Shown: positions 12,015 through 23,005 of the stretch, piece after piece
Layout of the letters: the number at the start of each line of letters is the position of its first letter
Numbering within the stretch: the first letter of the stretch is position 1
Source of the DNA: Polytrichum commune
Taxonomy: Eukaryota > Streptophyta > Polytrichopsida > Polytrichales > Polytrichaceae
NCBI GenBank assembly: GCA_950295325.1
Contig: OX485804.1
Coordinates: 48,286,429-48,350,428, forward strand
DNA length: 64,000 nucleotides
Reading direction: 5' to 3'
Made by a program: the position numbers and the translations under genes
Notes under the pieces: generated by a model
What the model was told of the DNA's origin: nothing
The model's database searches: none
The model's input: only the letters and a program-made list of their open reading frames with translations

Positions 12015-12400
12015 TTTTTGGGCCCTGTATGGTCACTCTTCTTAACTGGATGTTTATCTATTAGTTATATATGGCAAGGCTTGCAAGTAAGAATGGGCAT
12101 CCAAAAGACGAGTGTCACCATGTCATGAGAGTAGACCATGTGCTCAGATATAGACATTGTTTAGGTTATATGATTATTACAATTGTAAGGCTCTATGTGT
12201 TTGGTACTTAAAGAGTATGAGAATGTTATACTCAATTTAGTTATCTTTAAAGTTCTGCATCTCGACCTTGATGATGAAACTAATAATGGATTTAAAATGG
12301 TAATCAACGCGATTTACATTTGCTAACTAAATGAGACAATTTATGAAACGATTTAATGACCACAATGTATTAGAGTATGGAAACGCCAACAATAGATCCA
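12015..12400 (+). repeat. Dispersed ~400-bp repeat D2, copy a
   Basis: It starts near GGTCACTCTTCTTAACTGGA, continues through TATGGCAAGGCTTGCAAGTA, and later has TTGCTAACTAAATGAGACAA. The same order of phrases is found at 45.0-47.4 kb and in part at 31,548. No ends or target duplications were found. A fragment of an LTR is possible. Confidence 0.5.
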
Positions 12401-13584
12401 TCCACATTTATTATGTATATATCTTGTATCAAGTCAGATGTATGCAAACATAGTCAAACTAATAAAAGCATTGCACTCTTTAACTCATGGTTTAGATGAC
12501 TTGGCATTGATGCAATGTGATTAATAGCAAATAGATATAGATGTTGGCTTGGGAAAGGTGTGTGTGGAGAGAGACTGGTGCTCCGCTAAAAAATGTGGTG
12601 TCATAAAATATAGGCTCCTATTCAATGTCGCAAGTAACAAAATAAAAAGTATTGAATTATTTTAAGGTATTGGAAATCCGATTTGAGAATAACATTCACC
12701 AATATACGCGAAGGGTGCCATGAATATACACATTATTTCATAGTCTTTTGTTGGCACAAATTGAAAATTCAGTTGCAGGAGAGGAACCAAAATACACATT
12801 ATTTCGTAGTCACCATGAATATACCCTTCAATCCCATGTGGTTTATATGTCAACAAGGGATTGACCCTCTTGACGTGTGTTGACTCCTAGTAGAGCAATA
12901 TATCCCAAACAAGCATGTTAGACCTTTAATAAGCCACAGTTCAAGTAATTGGCTTTCATCTTTTTGGGGGGTTGAACAATATGGTCATCCCACTAGAAAA
13001 CTTAACATTTAAGGTAGATGGGCCTCGAATGCCCCCCCCCCCTCCCCGACTAGCTCACTCCTCCTAAGATATGAAACACACGATTAGTGCCATATGGTTA
13101 GCAAATCTAGTTCAAGAAGTGGTCATATATCGAAATGCTTTGAGCACCTAGTCCAATCTTTGTCTAAACACATATTTTTTTAAGTACCCATTGTTGGAAC
13201 CGCATCTAACCACATGCCATTCAAACATAGGTTCCCAATTATACAAGCAAAGAAGAATTGACCCTCAATTTGTCACTAGAACTAGGAGCTCATCCCAATT
13301 CTCACCTTAACCTTGTCAAGATCGGTTTTAGACAAAAAGCTCTAAAGGGGGAAGGTATAGATGACAAGAGCAAGACACACATCAATTAAATCATAATTTA
13401 ATCCATTGGGTAGAGCCTTACATGATTAACACCTTTTTCTTTTTCTTTTTCTTTTGGGGGGGGGGGTAATTGTTTTTTGGAGGGAATTTTGAGGCTTTTG
13501 TTTTAGGTATTTATCTAAGACTATGTCCTAAATGAGACCGGTAATTGTAATGTGCCAAATGAAGGACTTTTGTACCTCCCATAT
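12401..13584. other. Stretch without recognisable genes
   Basis: It holds a D1 fragment at 13,151-13,239, a run of 11 C at 13,032-13,042, and 11 G at 13,456-13,466. Nothing else can be supported. Confidence 0.35.
13151..13239 (+). repeat. Dispersed repeat D1, partial copy c
   Basis: GTCCAATCTTTGTCTAAACA, then GAACCGCATCTAACCACATG and ATTCAAACATAGGTTCCCAA, follow the order of the 3' part of D1 copies a and b. Confidence 0.45.
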
Positions 13585-13629
13585 TGTGTGTGTGTGTGTG
13601 TGTGTGTTTTGTTTTGTTTTGTTTTGTTT
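13585..13629. repeat. (GT)n and (TTTTG)n microsatellite
   Basis: About eleven GT units are followed by TTTTG/TTTTGT units. Confidence 0.9.
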
Positions 13630-13656
13630 GGGTGGTGTGTCTTTGTATTTTTGTGA

Positions 13657-13802
13657 CATAACATTTTTCAGATCCATAACAATGTTATGTGAGATTGACA
13701 ATATTCCTATATATTCCCCCACATTTAGTTTGAATGTGGGGAATATTTTGTAAAACATTGTCAATCCCACATGACACTGTTATGGATCTGAATAATGTTA
13801 TG
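13657..13802. repeat. 146-bp long hairpin (foldback/MITE-like)
   Basis: The left arm starts CATAACATTTTTCAGATCCA. The right arm ends TGGATCTGAATAATGTTATG. Arms of about 70 nt pair almost throughout, through AATGTGGGGAATAT against ATATTCCCCCACATT, leaving a loop of only a few bases. A transcript would fold into one long stem. No target duplication is certain. It could be a small foldback element or a young small-RNA precursor. Confidence 0.7.
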
Positions 13803-14274
13803 AGATGTAGGCACTCACAATAGAAAATGCACTTGTAGACAAAGATGTAGCCTCCGCGTGCATGGAGACATGTCTATGAACATGGTTTTTTCACTTTTAA
13901 AGATATGCTAGATAGAGCATGTGCATTTGAAGCATGTTTAGCTTGAGAAGAAGGAACAAGCATTGATTATCACTCTACGGCAACTTGCTTACGTATTTAC
14001 AAGTGCAAGCCGGTTAAGGATGACTCACATGACATTGGAGGAATGGATAAAAAAATTTACGAGGAGATAAGTTATGGAGGATATGGATAACCTTCACCCC
14101 CACTAACCACCGATGACTATAGGTGGGCCGCATGTATCCTTAATCGCATATGCCAAAAGTTTAAACAACTTTACCCTTACCCTATTGAAAGAATCGGTGA
14201 AGGTTTTCTTATCATACCCATCTTGTAATTATTCTCTCTCTTTCTCTCTCTAGGGGCTCAATAGGTTCAAACTA

Positions 14275-14486
14275 CACCGTTTATGGTATTTAGTGTCACT
14301 CACTATTTGAAGTTACATTGTGCTATAAGTTTTACTATGGATCTCATTTTTCACCAACAAAAGTCAAATTGGTTGTTTTGATACTATATAACATTAACAT
14401 CTTTACTTGGTTAAAAATTACAATAAAATTTGTTATAGCAATACATAACTCCGAATAGTAAGTGACACCAAATACCATAAATATTG
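14275..14486. mobile_element. Stowaway-like MITE, copy B
   Basis: A 212-bp element with TA at both boundaries (14,273-14,274 and 14,487-14,488). The left terminus is CACCGTTTATGGTATTTAGT followed by GTCACTCACTATTTGAAGTT. The right terminus read inward is CAATATTTATGGTATTTGGT followed by GTCACTTACTATTCGGAGTT. It is non-coding and belongs to the same family as 5,302-5,515. Confidence 0.85.
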
Positions 14487-14488
14487 TA

Positions 14489-14954
14489 GTGGTTGAGATC
14501 TAGACCTTAGAAAAGCATTTCTTTAAGACATGGAGAAAGTTTGAACTTCCACTAAGCCATGAGGATTTAGGAGACTAGAAAATGCCCTTGATCATGCATG
14601 AAAGCATGCGGATCACACCTAAAGTAATTGCAGTCACCGTAGTAAAAAACAAGAGCCTCTACTTTGGTTTTTTTTTTTTTTTAAAAAGGAAAAGTATGGC
14701 ACTCGTGTGTGAGTCTTGTAGTAGCTACTAAATAGCAAATTTTGCAAAGGAAAGTAAATATGGAGCCAAATCATGGCATCTTTCCCAAGAACATGGGTTG
14801 TACATAACAAGATTGAAGGTGTAAGAACATGGAGTTTGCTATTATAGTTTTAGTGCACCCATGATGTTTACCTAGTTGTAGGTGACATGAATGAAATTTG
14901 ACCTTAGCATGATAGTCGCGTCACATATGAGTGTTAACCCAACAAAATAAGTTT
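14489..14954. other. Stretch without recognisable features
   Basis: It contains a run of 16 T near 14,666-14,681. I see no coding region or repeat. Confidence 0.35.
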
Positions 14955-15160
14955 GAAGGTACTTCTAGGCTTTGATGAGTTTGGAAACAAGCAAGCAATT
15001 TTTGAAAATGTGATTTCTTGTGTTTCAAGTGTTATTAGTTGTACTTGTCATGTTGTCATTATGCATGTGATTATATATGGACATGATGTGTAATGACATA
15101 TGGCATTATAGTGGAGAAATTAAGGCGGGCGTATGTTGATAATTTAGTTTGGAATAAGCT
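14955..15160 (+). repeat. Dispersed repeat D3, copy a
   Basis: It matches 52,140-52,345 in the same orientation. Shared phrases include TGTGTTTCAAGTGTT, TCATTATG, ATGTGATTATATAT, GGACATGATG, CATAGTGGAGAA (small changes) and CAACAATTTAGT/GATAATTTAGTTTGGAA. The LINE that follows may have inserted into this copy. Confidence 0.55.
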
Positions 15161-15683
15161 CTTTTTTTGGGGAATTATCTAAATACTAGTTACATGTTTG
15201 GCATTGGTACTTATAGATGCAACTGAGGGCGGGCCTACAAGCATTGGTTTGGGTTGTATTTGGGGGTATTTTTGTGTTAGAACATGTTAGGGAGGGGTTG
15301 TATTGCTATGTAAGGTTGAAAGGGTGGTTTTAGGGTTGCTCGCCATAGTTTTGTGAATTTGACTTTGTGGGTGTGGATTGTGTGGGGTTGGTTTTCACAT
15401 GCATGTTGTAAACTTCCCAAATGTTGACTGTGAGGGTTTGAATTAGTTGTGGGTTTCTAATCTAGAGGGTAGGCTATTCCAACATTTGTTCATTTAGAGT
15501 ATTTTGCTGTGAGTCTGGATGCGTTGAAGGTTATGTCACATTTGTGTGGTGACTTGTATTGTCTGAGTTGTGTTGGGCGTGTGAGTAGTGAAGATTAGTA
15601 CCATTGTGTGATTTGGTCGGCTTCTATTAGTATGTTTAATGTAGAGGGCTAGAATGTTTGGTGGTTGTTGTTGGGGTTGGATT

Positions 15684-16262
15684 TTATTGTTTCTTCTTTG
15701 GTAAAATTGTGACGTATCTTTGAGTTAGCCAAAATATTTCGGTGGCTAAGTCTTGTGGAGGTAGTTGGAGGAAGCTAGCCATATGATGTGCTTCATTTTG
15801 TGTGAATCTCTCCCATAGGCACTGGAATCTTGTGAGTGGGATGGAGATGATGTATGCTCTTGTGTGGTCAAATTTGTGTGTGTCGGGTCTTTGGATTTGG
15901 ATAGTCAGTTGAGATACGTGAATGTCTTTGTCGGGGTTGCATTCTTTGATGTTTAGGGTTAAGTGTGGGCTTCTATAGGGGGGTCTAATGAATCTCTGAT
16001 CTTTGGATTTGGGGAAATTTATGCATGGGTCATAGGTGACTAGTGTGTTTTTATTGTATGTGTCTTGTGTAAATTTATGAAGTAAGAATAGGTTGTGGTC
16101 AAAGGCGATGTTGTTTGTGTGCAAAAGTTGGGATTCTTGTACCCATTTGGTGGTGATTGGGGTTTGTGTTACATTGGCATAGATTGATTGCTTGGGCTCC
16201 TTGTTTATCTTTGTGGGAGGTGAATTTTGTACCAATAATGACAGGTATTTGTTTTCCGACAT
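15684..16262 (-). pseudogene. LINE 3'-side open reading segment, 192 codons
   Basis: A long open segment downstream of the RT region of the LINE. I do not recognise a domain. It is rich in T, N, H, P and Q, with phrases such as NIKECNPDKDIHVSQLTIQI and FQCLWERFTQNEAHHMASFL. In this position it may belong to the C-terminal part of ORF2 or to the 3' region. Strand composition bias alone (few G and T on this strand) could also keep the frame open, so coding status is uncertain. Confidence 0.35.
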
Positions 16263-16445
16263 GTTGATTGTTGCTATTGATATTTAGAGCGTGCGTTTGT
16301 TCTTGTGGTGCCGGTGGGAATAGGATTTTAACTTGTTGTAAGGCTTCTTTGATTAGTTTTGGGGAGGCTTTGAATTTGATTTTGAAATTCTTACGAGGAT
16401 AAGATATGTTGGGTGGTTGAGTTTTGGATTTGGGTGATGGTGATG

Positions 16446-16941
16446 CTCAGGGAGTGCACTATTCATTAAAACCAACCATCACGTGCGTGCATGCCCCTTA
16501 TTAAAATACCCCTGTATACATTTTATTTTTGCTAAAATCAAGCAATATACTTACAAATCTCATTGCTTCAAAATACATTTCCATACGTACACAAGAGTCC
16601 AAAAACAAATACAGAGTTTGTATATAACATGTGTACAAATGTTTGGAAATGCAAAAATATGGCCCTATTATATGTATAATATCAAATCATGGATTTCTAG
16701 TTATAAAGTCGTTACTTAGTGGATGAAAAAACACATGATTCTTGGTCCAGGTCTGACTTGAACGCGTAAACGCGTAAATGCGTACTTTACATATATTTTT
16801 CTATAGCCTCATGTATATCTACTTCTTGCTTAATAGCAATATGTCTCTTGTACGTACATTTTGTACATGCTTGTTTAAAATAATACCCCTTTTGTGCACC
16901 CACATGTATAAATACAGTACTTGAACAATGCACTCCCTGGG
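16446..16941 (-). mobile_element. Non-autonomous deletion derivative of the 55-kb transposon
   Basis: A 496-bp element flanked by perfect 8-bp duplications TGGTGATG (16,438-16,445 and 16,942-16,949). The flank is a TGG/TGA repeat, so part of that match could be chance. The left end CTCAGGGAGTGCACTATTCA and the inner phrases ATCACGTGCGTGCATG and TATGTATAATATCAAAT match 55,007-55,275 in order, down to the last codons of that element's ORF (AAGTCGTT). The right side matches 57,920-57,988 (AATACCCCT, TGCACCCACATGTATA, GTACTTG, then TGCACTCCCTG). It therefore looks like the 2.98-kb element with about 2.5 kb removed from the middle. It inserted into the LINE. Confidence 0.8.
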
Positions 16942-17159
16942 TGGTGATGGTGGTGATGGTGGTGATGCTATATATGTGGAGTTTGTTGAGGTATGTAGTA
17001 GCGTGTTTTTTCTCATCTTGAGAGAGTAAAGTGTATTGGGATGTGTGTTTCCATGCGTGTTCGAGAGGGGTTTGTTGTATTGGAAAATCTTTATTGGTGG
17101 TATATATTCTCTTTCTAGTAAAACCATGGTGCGAGTGATGGGTGATTGTGAGCATGCTT

Positions 17160-18060
17160 GATAGCTAAGTTTGGGGAGGTGTTGTGATCCTCTATGTTTA
17201 GTGGTGATATATTGGCTAATCCTTGATAGATTAGTCGTAATTGTCTTAGATCGTTGAGTGTGGATAATAATTGTTTGCCTATGCAATGTATATAGTCCGA
17301 TAATAGGGATGTTGTGTTGATGCTATAATCCTCAATGGAGAGATGGGTGAGAATGTTTGTTGTGCTTTTGGGGATGTTGCATATCTCTTTGGTGAGATTG
17401 CTAAGGACTTTGTCTTATTTTTGGGTGTCAAGTTTGGAGAAGGGGATCACATATTAGACATAAGCTATGCATGGTTTGATGACGGTGTTAAAGATGTGGA
17501 TTTTTTTGTTTAATGGTGGCAAGTGATGTCATGAGTTGTTTTTTTGTTTTTTGTTTTCCCATTGTCACGTCTCTTTGCAAGTTCCATTTGAGTGAGGGGA
17601 CAAGATGTATGCCGAGGTATGTGTAAGCTTTGTTTTGAGACAAGGTGGGAAGGGCTTGTGTTTGAATAGGATATTTTGGGCTTGTATGCTACTATGTCTT
17701 GGAGTAGCTTGGATCTTTCATCAAAGTGAGCAGTCTCACATGGTCAATGGAGGCAAAAATGTTTCTAAAGTCAATGTATGTAAGGTAAATGTCATTATTT
17801 GGGAGCTTAGTGTCTTCCAACGCAATTGATTATTTATTTTTTGAATTTGTTTTTGTTTTTTGTATTCTGGTGTTTCTTTGTGGTTTAAACCCTTTTTGGC
17901 TAAAGTGTAGTATTTTGTGTTTTTCATCGTAGCTTGTAAGGAGGGTTGTAAGGGTATTAATGTAGAGTTTGTAAATAGTGTTGGCTAGGGCAATGGGTCT
18001 TTAATTATTTAGTAAAGGGTCTTCTTTCTTGTGGAGTAGTATGGTTTTATTGTGTTTCCA
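17160..18060 (-). pseudogene. LINE reverse transcriptase remnant, catalytic core deleted
   Basis: The minus strand gives, in order, YWKHNKTILLHKKEDPLL, RPIALANTIYKLYINTLTTL and KHKILHFSQKGFKPQRNT (about 18,050-17,870). Next come NDIYLTYIDFRNIFASIDH (about 17,800-17,730), YLGIHLVPSLKWNL (about 17,600), and a C-terminal region with FNTVIKPCIAYV, TKEICNIPKSTTNILTHLSI and INTTSLLSDY (about 17,500-17,290). These are the first RT blocks, motif A (D in IDF), the post-YADD YLG block and the thumb region. Only about 25-40 codons separate motif A from YLG, where about 130 are usual. The block holding the YxDD motif is therefore missing. Stops and frameshifts are present. Confidence 0.75.
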
Positions 18061-18491
18061 ATAGCTTGGGATGTTCTTTTGGAGATAGCATTGCCTAAGA
18101 AAATGGTAAGAGCATGTCATATGGAGGTTGGGGGTAATGCTTTGAGGATTTCATTGGGAATGATTATCGAGGCCCGGTTGTTATTGAAGACTTCTCTTGT
18201 GAAATTTATGGATAAGGTGGTATTTTGGAGCCTCTTGCGTCAAGGATGAGGTCATTTGGGCCATGCTAGGGGTATTTTGTGATTACAAAATGACATGTTG
18301 AGGGATGGTCTATAGGGTCGTCACACATGTTGAGGGATTGTCTTTGGAAGGAGGTTTGTTATGAGTGTCATGTTTCTTGGACAATGTCTTGAGGGTGTGT
18401 ATGGGTGTTGTTGTTTGTGTCTTTGAGGCAATCTAGAGGTGTGTTGGTGGTGGACTTGACATTTCTTTTATGTGTTGTTTTGGTTTGTTGT

Positions 18492-18944
18492 TTAATAAGT
18501 TTCTACATTTGGTGATGGTTTTTTTTTTTTTTTTTTTAATTTTTTACAATTTATGGATGTTTGTTTAGAGGTGATTTTGTGGGCTTCTATCTTGGCAAAT
18601 TCGCCAACCCATTGTTGTTGTGTTAAGTTATGTTGCGGGGTAGGTGGTAGGATGATATTTGTGAGGGTTTGTAGTTGTTGAATGTCCGGGTGGGTAATCC
18701 AAGTGGGGTAGAGTTGGATGTTGGTTATGCGTATGGCTTTCTTTATGAGATGATATGTTTCTAGATGTTGTTCCCAAACTTTTTGTCGTTTGTAGGGGAG
18801 GAAACCTCTTTGTTGGCGGACACAATGCGGCAGGGAGAAGGGGGTTTGTTTGTTTATACATGTTTCATCAATGTAGGTATTGTGTTTGTTTATGATGTTT
18901 TGGAATCTATCTTGGGTAGATTCCCATTCAGTGGAGATCATCAA
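18492..18944 (-). pseudogene. LINE ORF2 linker between endonuclease and RT
   Basis: A 150-codon open segment between the endonuclease and RT pieces, where LINE ORF2 proteins have a linker. It includes HCVRQQRGFLPYKRQKVWEQ and HLIKKAIRITNIQLYPTWI. It has no catalytic motif of its own. The end is lysine-rich because of a poly(T) run on the plus strand at 18,521-18,538. Confidence 0.45.
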
Positions 18945-19339
18945 TGGGTTTTGTAGAATTGTGGTTAGTAGTTGTGATTTTAGATTGGTGGTTTCTTGGA
19001 ATGTAATGAATGTTCGTATGTTTTCTTGGGGAATAGCATAAGCAATTTTAGGTTGGTAGTCGGGTGATTGGTGTGATTTTTTTGGGCTAGTTGTACGGAA
19101 CTAAGTGTGAAGTTGATTGAGTAATGGCATAAGTTTTGGATTTGGTTTGTTAAGGTTTGGCATTTTGATAAGGTATGAAGTGGGATGGAAAAGCCATCTA
19201 TAAGGCTAGTGGAGGTGTAGTTTTGGCCACCATATCATGAGAAGGTTTCATTGTTGCGGATGGGGTGAAGGGTTAGGCCTTACTTGAATTGTGCCTAATT
19301 TTTGTCCTCTCATTTAGGGATTTGGGGAATGTTGTCGTG

Positions 19340-19990
19340 TAGGCAACCAACTAGGAGGATGCCTTTATTGAAGTCCCTTGCTAATATCATATCATGTCTA
19401 GGGTGATTCTTGGTTAAGATTTTGATATGGTCTTTGATATTGGGATGTGAGGGCATGTATAAGTTCATCATGAGTATTGGTGTGAGTGGTTTGTTAAATA
19501 TTTTTAAGACTACTAAGTATGGTGATATGTTATTTGGTGTGGCGATTTCGGTGAAAATTTTAATAGAGTCTATGCTTTGTGGATCATGGCAAGGGTGCCG
19601 CCTCTTAGGGATTCGAATGTTGTGAATTATAGGCTCCTTCGTATATTTGTGTCAATTGTGTGATTATAGAGGATTTTGTACTCCAAAAATCAATTGTCTT
19701 TGTAGATGGTAGATTTTTCTTTTAAGAGTTTGATTTCTTGTAGTAGAAAAATAGTAGGTTTGTATTGTATGTTTTCTATTAGTTTCATAACACCTAGGAG
19801 GCTAGAGTTGATACGGCATGTGTTCCATGTAATAATATTGGGCGTTGTGTTTAGTTGCGTTGGGTGGGGAGGTCCTTTGTGTTGGAATGGGCATGTGAGT
19901 GGGAGGGTTTCAATTTGTCTAAGGATGGCAAGGCACCTTGGGTCTAGTTGCCTAGCAAGTTGTTGGTTACATTGGTGAAGGATGGGGCTA
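19340..19990 (-). pseudogene. LINE APE-type endonuclease remnant
   Basis: The minus strand gives LNTTPNIITWNTCRINSSLL (about 19,850-19,790), then YKPTIFLLQEIKLLK (about 19,765-19,725). Further on come PILMMNLYMPSHPNIKDHI and ILARDFNKGILLVG (about 19,480-19,350). These correspond to the conserved APE blocks: the N-terminal WN with Asn, the catalytic Glu block (QEIKL, usually QETK), the NxYxPS block, and GDFN with the Asp and Asn retained but Gly changed to Arg. The enzyme would nick target DNA for target-primed reverse transcription. Stops break the frame between blocks. Confidence 0.8.
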
Positions 19991-19997
19991 ATAGCTA

Positions 19998-20363
19998 TTA
20001 TGAAGGCATAGAGTTGGAATGGGGTGGGTATTTCAATAGGAAGGAACTATGTCTTCTAAGGTTTGGGAGGTGATCGTGATCATTAATATGTGTGTTGGGG
20101 GAGAGGTATGGGGTAAAAATGTCTTCGAGGTGCAAGTAGTGTGGTTTCAATCTTAGGGTGTTGGGCATGAAGTATTGCTTCTGTCTTTGTGTGTGTTCCT
20201 TTGGAAGGTTTTTTAGTATGTGTTTGAGTGGTATGGGATTTGGTTGAATGTTACCTCCATTTAGTATAAGTAGGTTGAGGTCTATTATTTGATTTATGAT
20301 TGTGGATGTTTTGGATTTTTGGAGGTGTATTTTTGCAATCAAATAGTATTTGATGTAGGTCAC
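19998..20363 (-). pseudogene. LINE segment with hydrophobic-GNIxPNP peptide
   Basis: A 121-codon open segment just N-terminal of the endonuclease. It contains IIDLNLLILNGGNIQPNPIP. This resembles the LLLLxGDIxxNPGP peptide that precedes the endonuclease in many CR1/L2/Jockey-type LINEs. In some such elements a related DxExNPGP peptide works as a 2A translational skip site. Here D and G are already changed (GN instead of GD, IP instead of GP), so activity is unlikely now. Confidence 0.5.
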
Positions 20364-21003
20364 ATTATTTTGTATTATGTGGTTATTGGTTTGGTAAGGG
20401 GTTGTGCTTTATAGGCGAGGTTATGATTTGTGGGGGGTGGATGTGCAAGGAGATGGAGGTATGAAGAGGTATATGTGGAGAGGTATGTGTGGGGATGTAT
20501 GTTTCATTTGTGTTGGGTGGGGTGTGATGTGCCAATGTGGGTTGTGATTGATGAGGGACTATGTTGTTTATGAGGGGCATGCTATTTTTATTTTTATTTT
20601 ATTTCATTTCATTTTTTTGTGGGAGAGACTTAGGAGTCTGAGGATATATATGAGATTTTTGATGCGTGTGAGTTTGTGGTTGGTTGTTTTATGTGTTTTA
20701 TGTGTGGTTTGGATATTTTTGTGGTTGTGGGTGCTTTTGCGGTATTGTTGTAGAGAGTTTTGAGGATGAAGAGGCTAACAAGAGTGAGAAAAAATATAGA
20801 CGTGTTAGGCTCTTTGAGGATGATGTGTTTGGTTATATGTTGACTGATGCAAGTGTGTAAGTCCTTGAGAGAAGTGTCTTTTTGTGCAAGAGTGAATTTT
20901 TGGTAGGAGTATTAGAATGGATAGTATCAAAATGAATTTGTGTGTATCGCATACTTTATTATAATGAGGGTAGAGAAAACGAACAAACAAAAGTGCACAC
21001 ATA

Positions 21004-21435
21004 CTAATCAAAGTGGACCATTATGAGGGTATAGGTGAAGAGCAATTCATTAGGAAGGTTGCAACTTTGATGGAGGTTTTGTGGGTGGTTGTGTTGAGGT
21101 GGAATGTGGTAGCCGGGTGAGGCTTGAAGTTGGAGCGGATGGCCGCCTGTGTGTGTGGATGTGTTTGGGCCTTGTTGGTAGAAATTAGGGAGAGACAAGG
21201 CAAGGTTTTGAATGATTGCATGCATTCCTTGTTGGGATAATCGGAACTTTGTAGCCGTGCTACCTATGATTTCTTGTATGTTGATGGCATGGTGGATGAT
21301 GTTGTCAGTGGCCACTTCAACTTTGGTGTTGGTGGTGAGTTGTGCGAGTTTGCCATCGAGATTCTCTTCCCACTCCCGCATGAATTTGGTGAAGAGGGTT
21401 TGGGTGAGGGCGGGATTGATGTTGGTGTTACCCAT
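21004..21435 (-). pseudogene. LINE 5'-side open segment, 143 codons
   Basis: The open segment contains FTKFMREWEENLDGKLAQLT, then FRLSQQGMHAIIQNLALSLP and a proline/histidine/glutamine-rich tail. It lies between the ORF1-like pieces and the endonuclease region. I do not recognise a domain. It may be the end of ORF1 or the start of ORF2. Confidence 0.4.
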
Positions 21436-21545
21436 GGCCTCAAGTTGTTAGGAATTGCCTCCCAAGCCGGTGTGTGAGCAAGACAGAGGGTAGTCTTGTT
21501 GGGGTCTAATCCATCGATATTTCCTTTGTGGGATATAAAGTCAAC

Positions 21546-22440
21546 TCATCTCCCGAAAAAGTATATGGATTTGTGAATCCATTTGGTGTAGACGGTGGTG
21601 TTCAGACATTGAAGATGGCACCAACCTACTTGCTCATCCTCAAGATGGTTGACGTTATTGCCGAAGTTGAATCCAACTATGTTGTTGTCTCCAAATTTGT
21701 TCTCGAGGGCCATGACTATGGATGTTTGGATCATTTTTTGGGGAGGTTATTAGCAACTAAGGTAGTGCTAATGTGAAGTTCTGAGGTTGCAGTGGCTTCC
21801 TTATCCATTGTGATACTAATTCAAATTTACTCATGTTAAAAAACTACTTCATATTTGAGTATGACATCTTTAGCTTCCTCGGGGATGAGAATAAGAAATG
21901 CAAAGTCTTTGGAGGCATCAGATTCAGTAAGGCTCATAAACTCATATTGTTTTCCCTCATAGTAACTCTCTCTTACTAATGTGTGGAAAAGACTATGAGC
22001 TTGATTGTCTCTGAATGAGTCTCCTTTGAGGTGTAGACGGAGGTTACAAGCTTGAGTGACAAGTTTGTAAACTTTCTTTACCTTTTCTATCATCATTTCA
22101 CCCCCTTCTAATTCCAATGCAAAGGCGTGAATACCTTGTAAGAGAGCCATACCATCAACATGTGGACGTTTGAGGTGCATTTTGATGAAGCCCACCCAAT
22201 TTTTGGTGACCGAGCTCAGTCATGTGTCCAAGGGGTTAGTGTAATCCCTTCCAAGTAGAATTCTCATTTTGCGGAGTCTTGTGAGGCAAACACTTTTGAC
22301 ATTGATCTTATTTATGGGTTTGAAACTTGTATAGAATTGGATCGTAATTTGGTAGCCTTTCAAGAGGCCCGTCTCCCGGTTGACCTTCTCATGGTGTGCT
22401 ACTTGGGTGTAGTGTAGGTATTGGCCTCGCACCGAATCCA
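21546..22440 (-). pseudogene. ORF1-like remnant of the LINE
   Basis: Two or three adjacent open pieces read on consecutively. The first is 22,432-22,220 (HEKVNRETGLLKGYQITIQF, then CLTRLRKMRILLGRDYTNPL). The second is 22,195-21,836 (WVGFIKMHLKRPHVDGMALL, then ELEGGEMMIEKVKKVYKLV). The third is 21,734-21,546 (MALENKFGDNNIVGFNFGNN, then DEQVGWCHLQCLN). Normal-looking amino acid composition and continuity across stops point to a once-coding region. Its position upstream of the endonuclease fits ORF1. The last piece has a spacing reminiscent of an RRM fold, but I cannot confirm that. Confidence 0.45.
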
Positions 22441-22591
22441 GTCTCTTGTTGGGGTAGAGCTTTTGGACGACTTGCAGGAAAGCATGCCGGAGGGTGTGGA
22501 ATTTAGTGGCTTCACTTGGCAGTGTTTCTAAACATTCAAACTTATAGTTAGTTTTTTTTTGGAAATTTTTTTAATGGCATTTTTCCTCTTT

Positions 22592-23005
22592 CTATGGCAA
22601 TGGCCTTGTGAATGGGGAATCCGAGCCACATCTAAAAGACAATATTAATTTTGAGGGTGGTTCCCTTGCTTTGTGTTCGCAATGTGGTCTCTTCCCCTGA
22701 TGGGTGTTGATTGGGGTCATCTTCTCTTTTCCATATGGTTTTCTACATATTGCACTTGGCGTGGACTCTTCTAGATTAGTGATTGCAAGTGCAACCTCAA
22801 CGTGGTATTGGCTACCAATGGGACTACTTTGTGAAATTGAGTATGTTGGGGAACTACTCCCATGGGATGGAGATACATTCTTTAAGTCAATGTCAAAATC
22901 ATTAGCATTGGTAGTTGTGCTCTCTCTCCCAAGAAATCCTTCAAAAATGTTGGCTTTTGGTTGGCTCTCCATTATGTAATCTTTTCGCCATAGCAGTCTC
23001 CTCAT
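22592..23005 (-). pseudogene. Possible N-terminal ORF1 segment of the LINE
   Basis: A 137-codon open segment with ESQPKANIFEGFLGREST, a serine-rich stretch and a basic C-terminal part (GKEKMTPINTHQGKRPHCEH). It lies just upstream of the ORF1-like pieces in the same direction. I recognise no domain. A disordered, basic ORF1 N-terminus would fit. Confidence 0.35.

Noticed and set aside
16787..17286. Minus-strand frames of 122 and 155 codons
   Set aside because: They cross the border between the MITE at 16,446-16,941 and the LINE, so they cannot be one ancestral gene. The LINE part is counted in the RT remnant.
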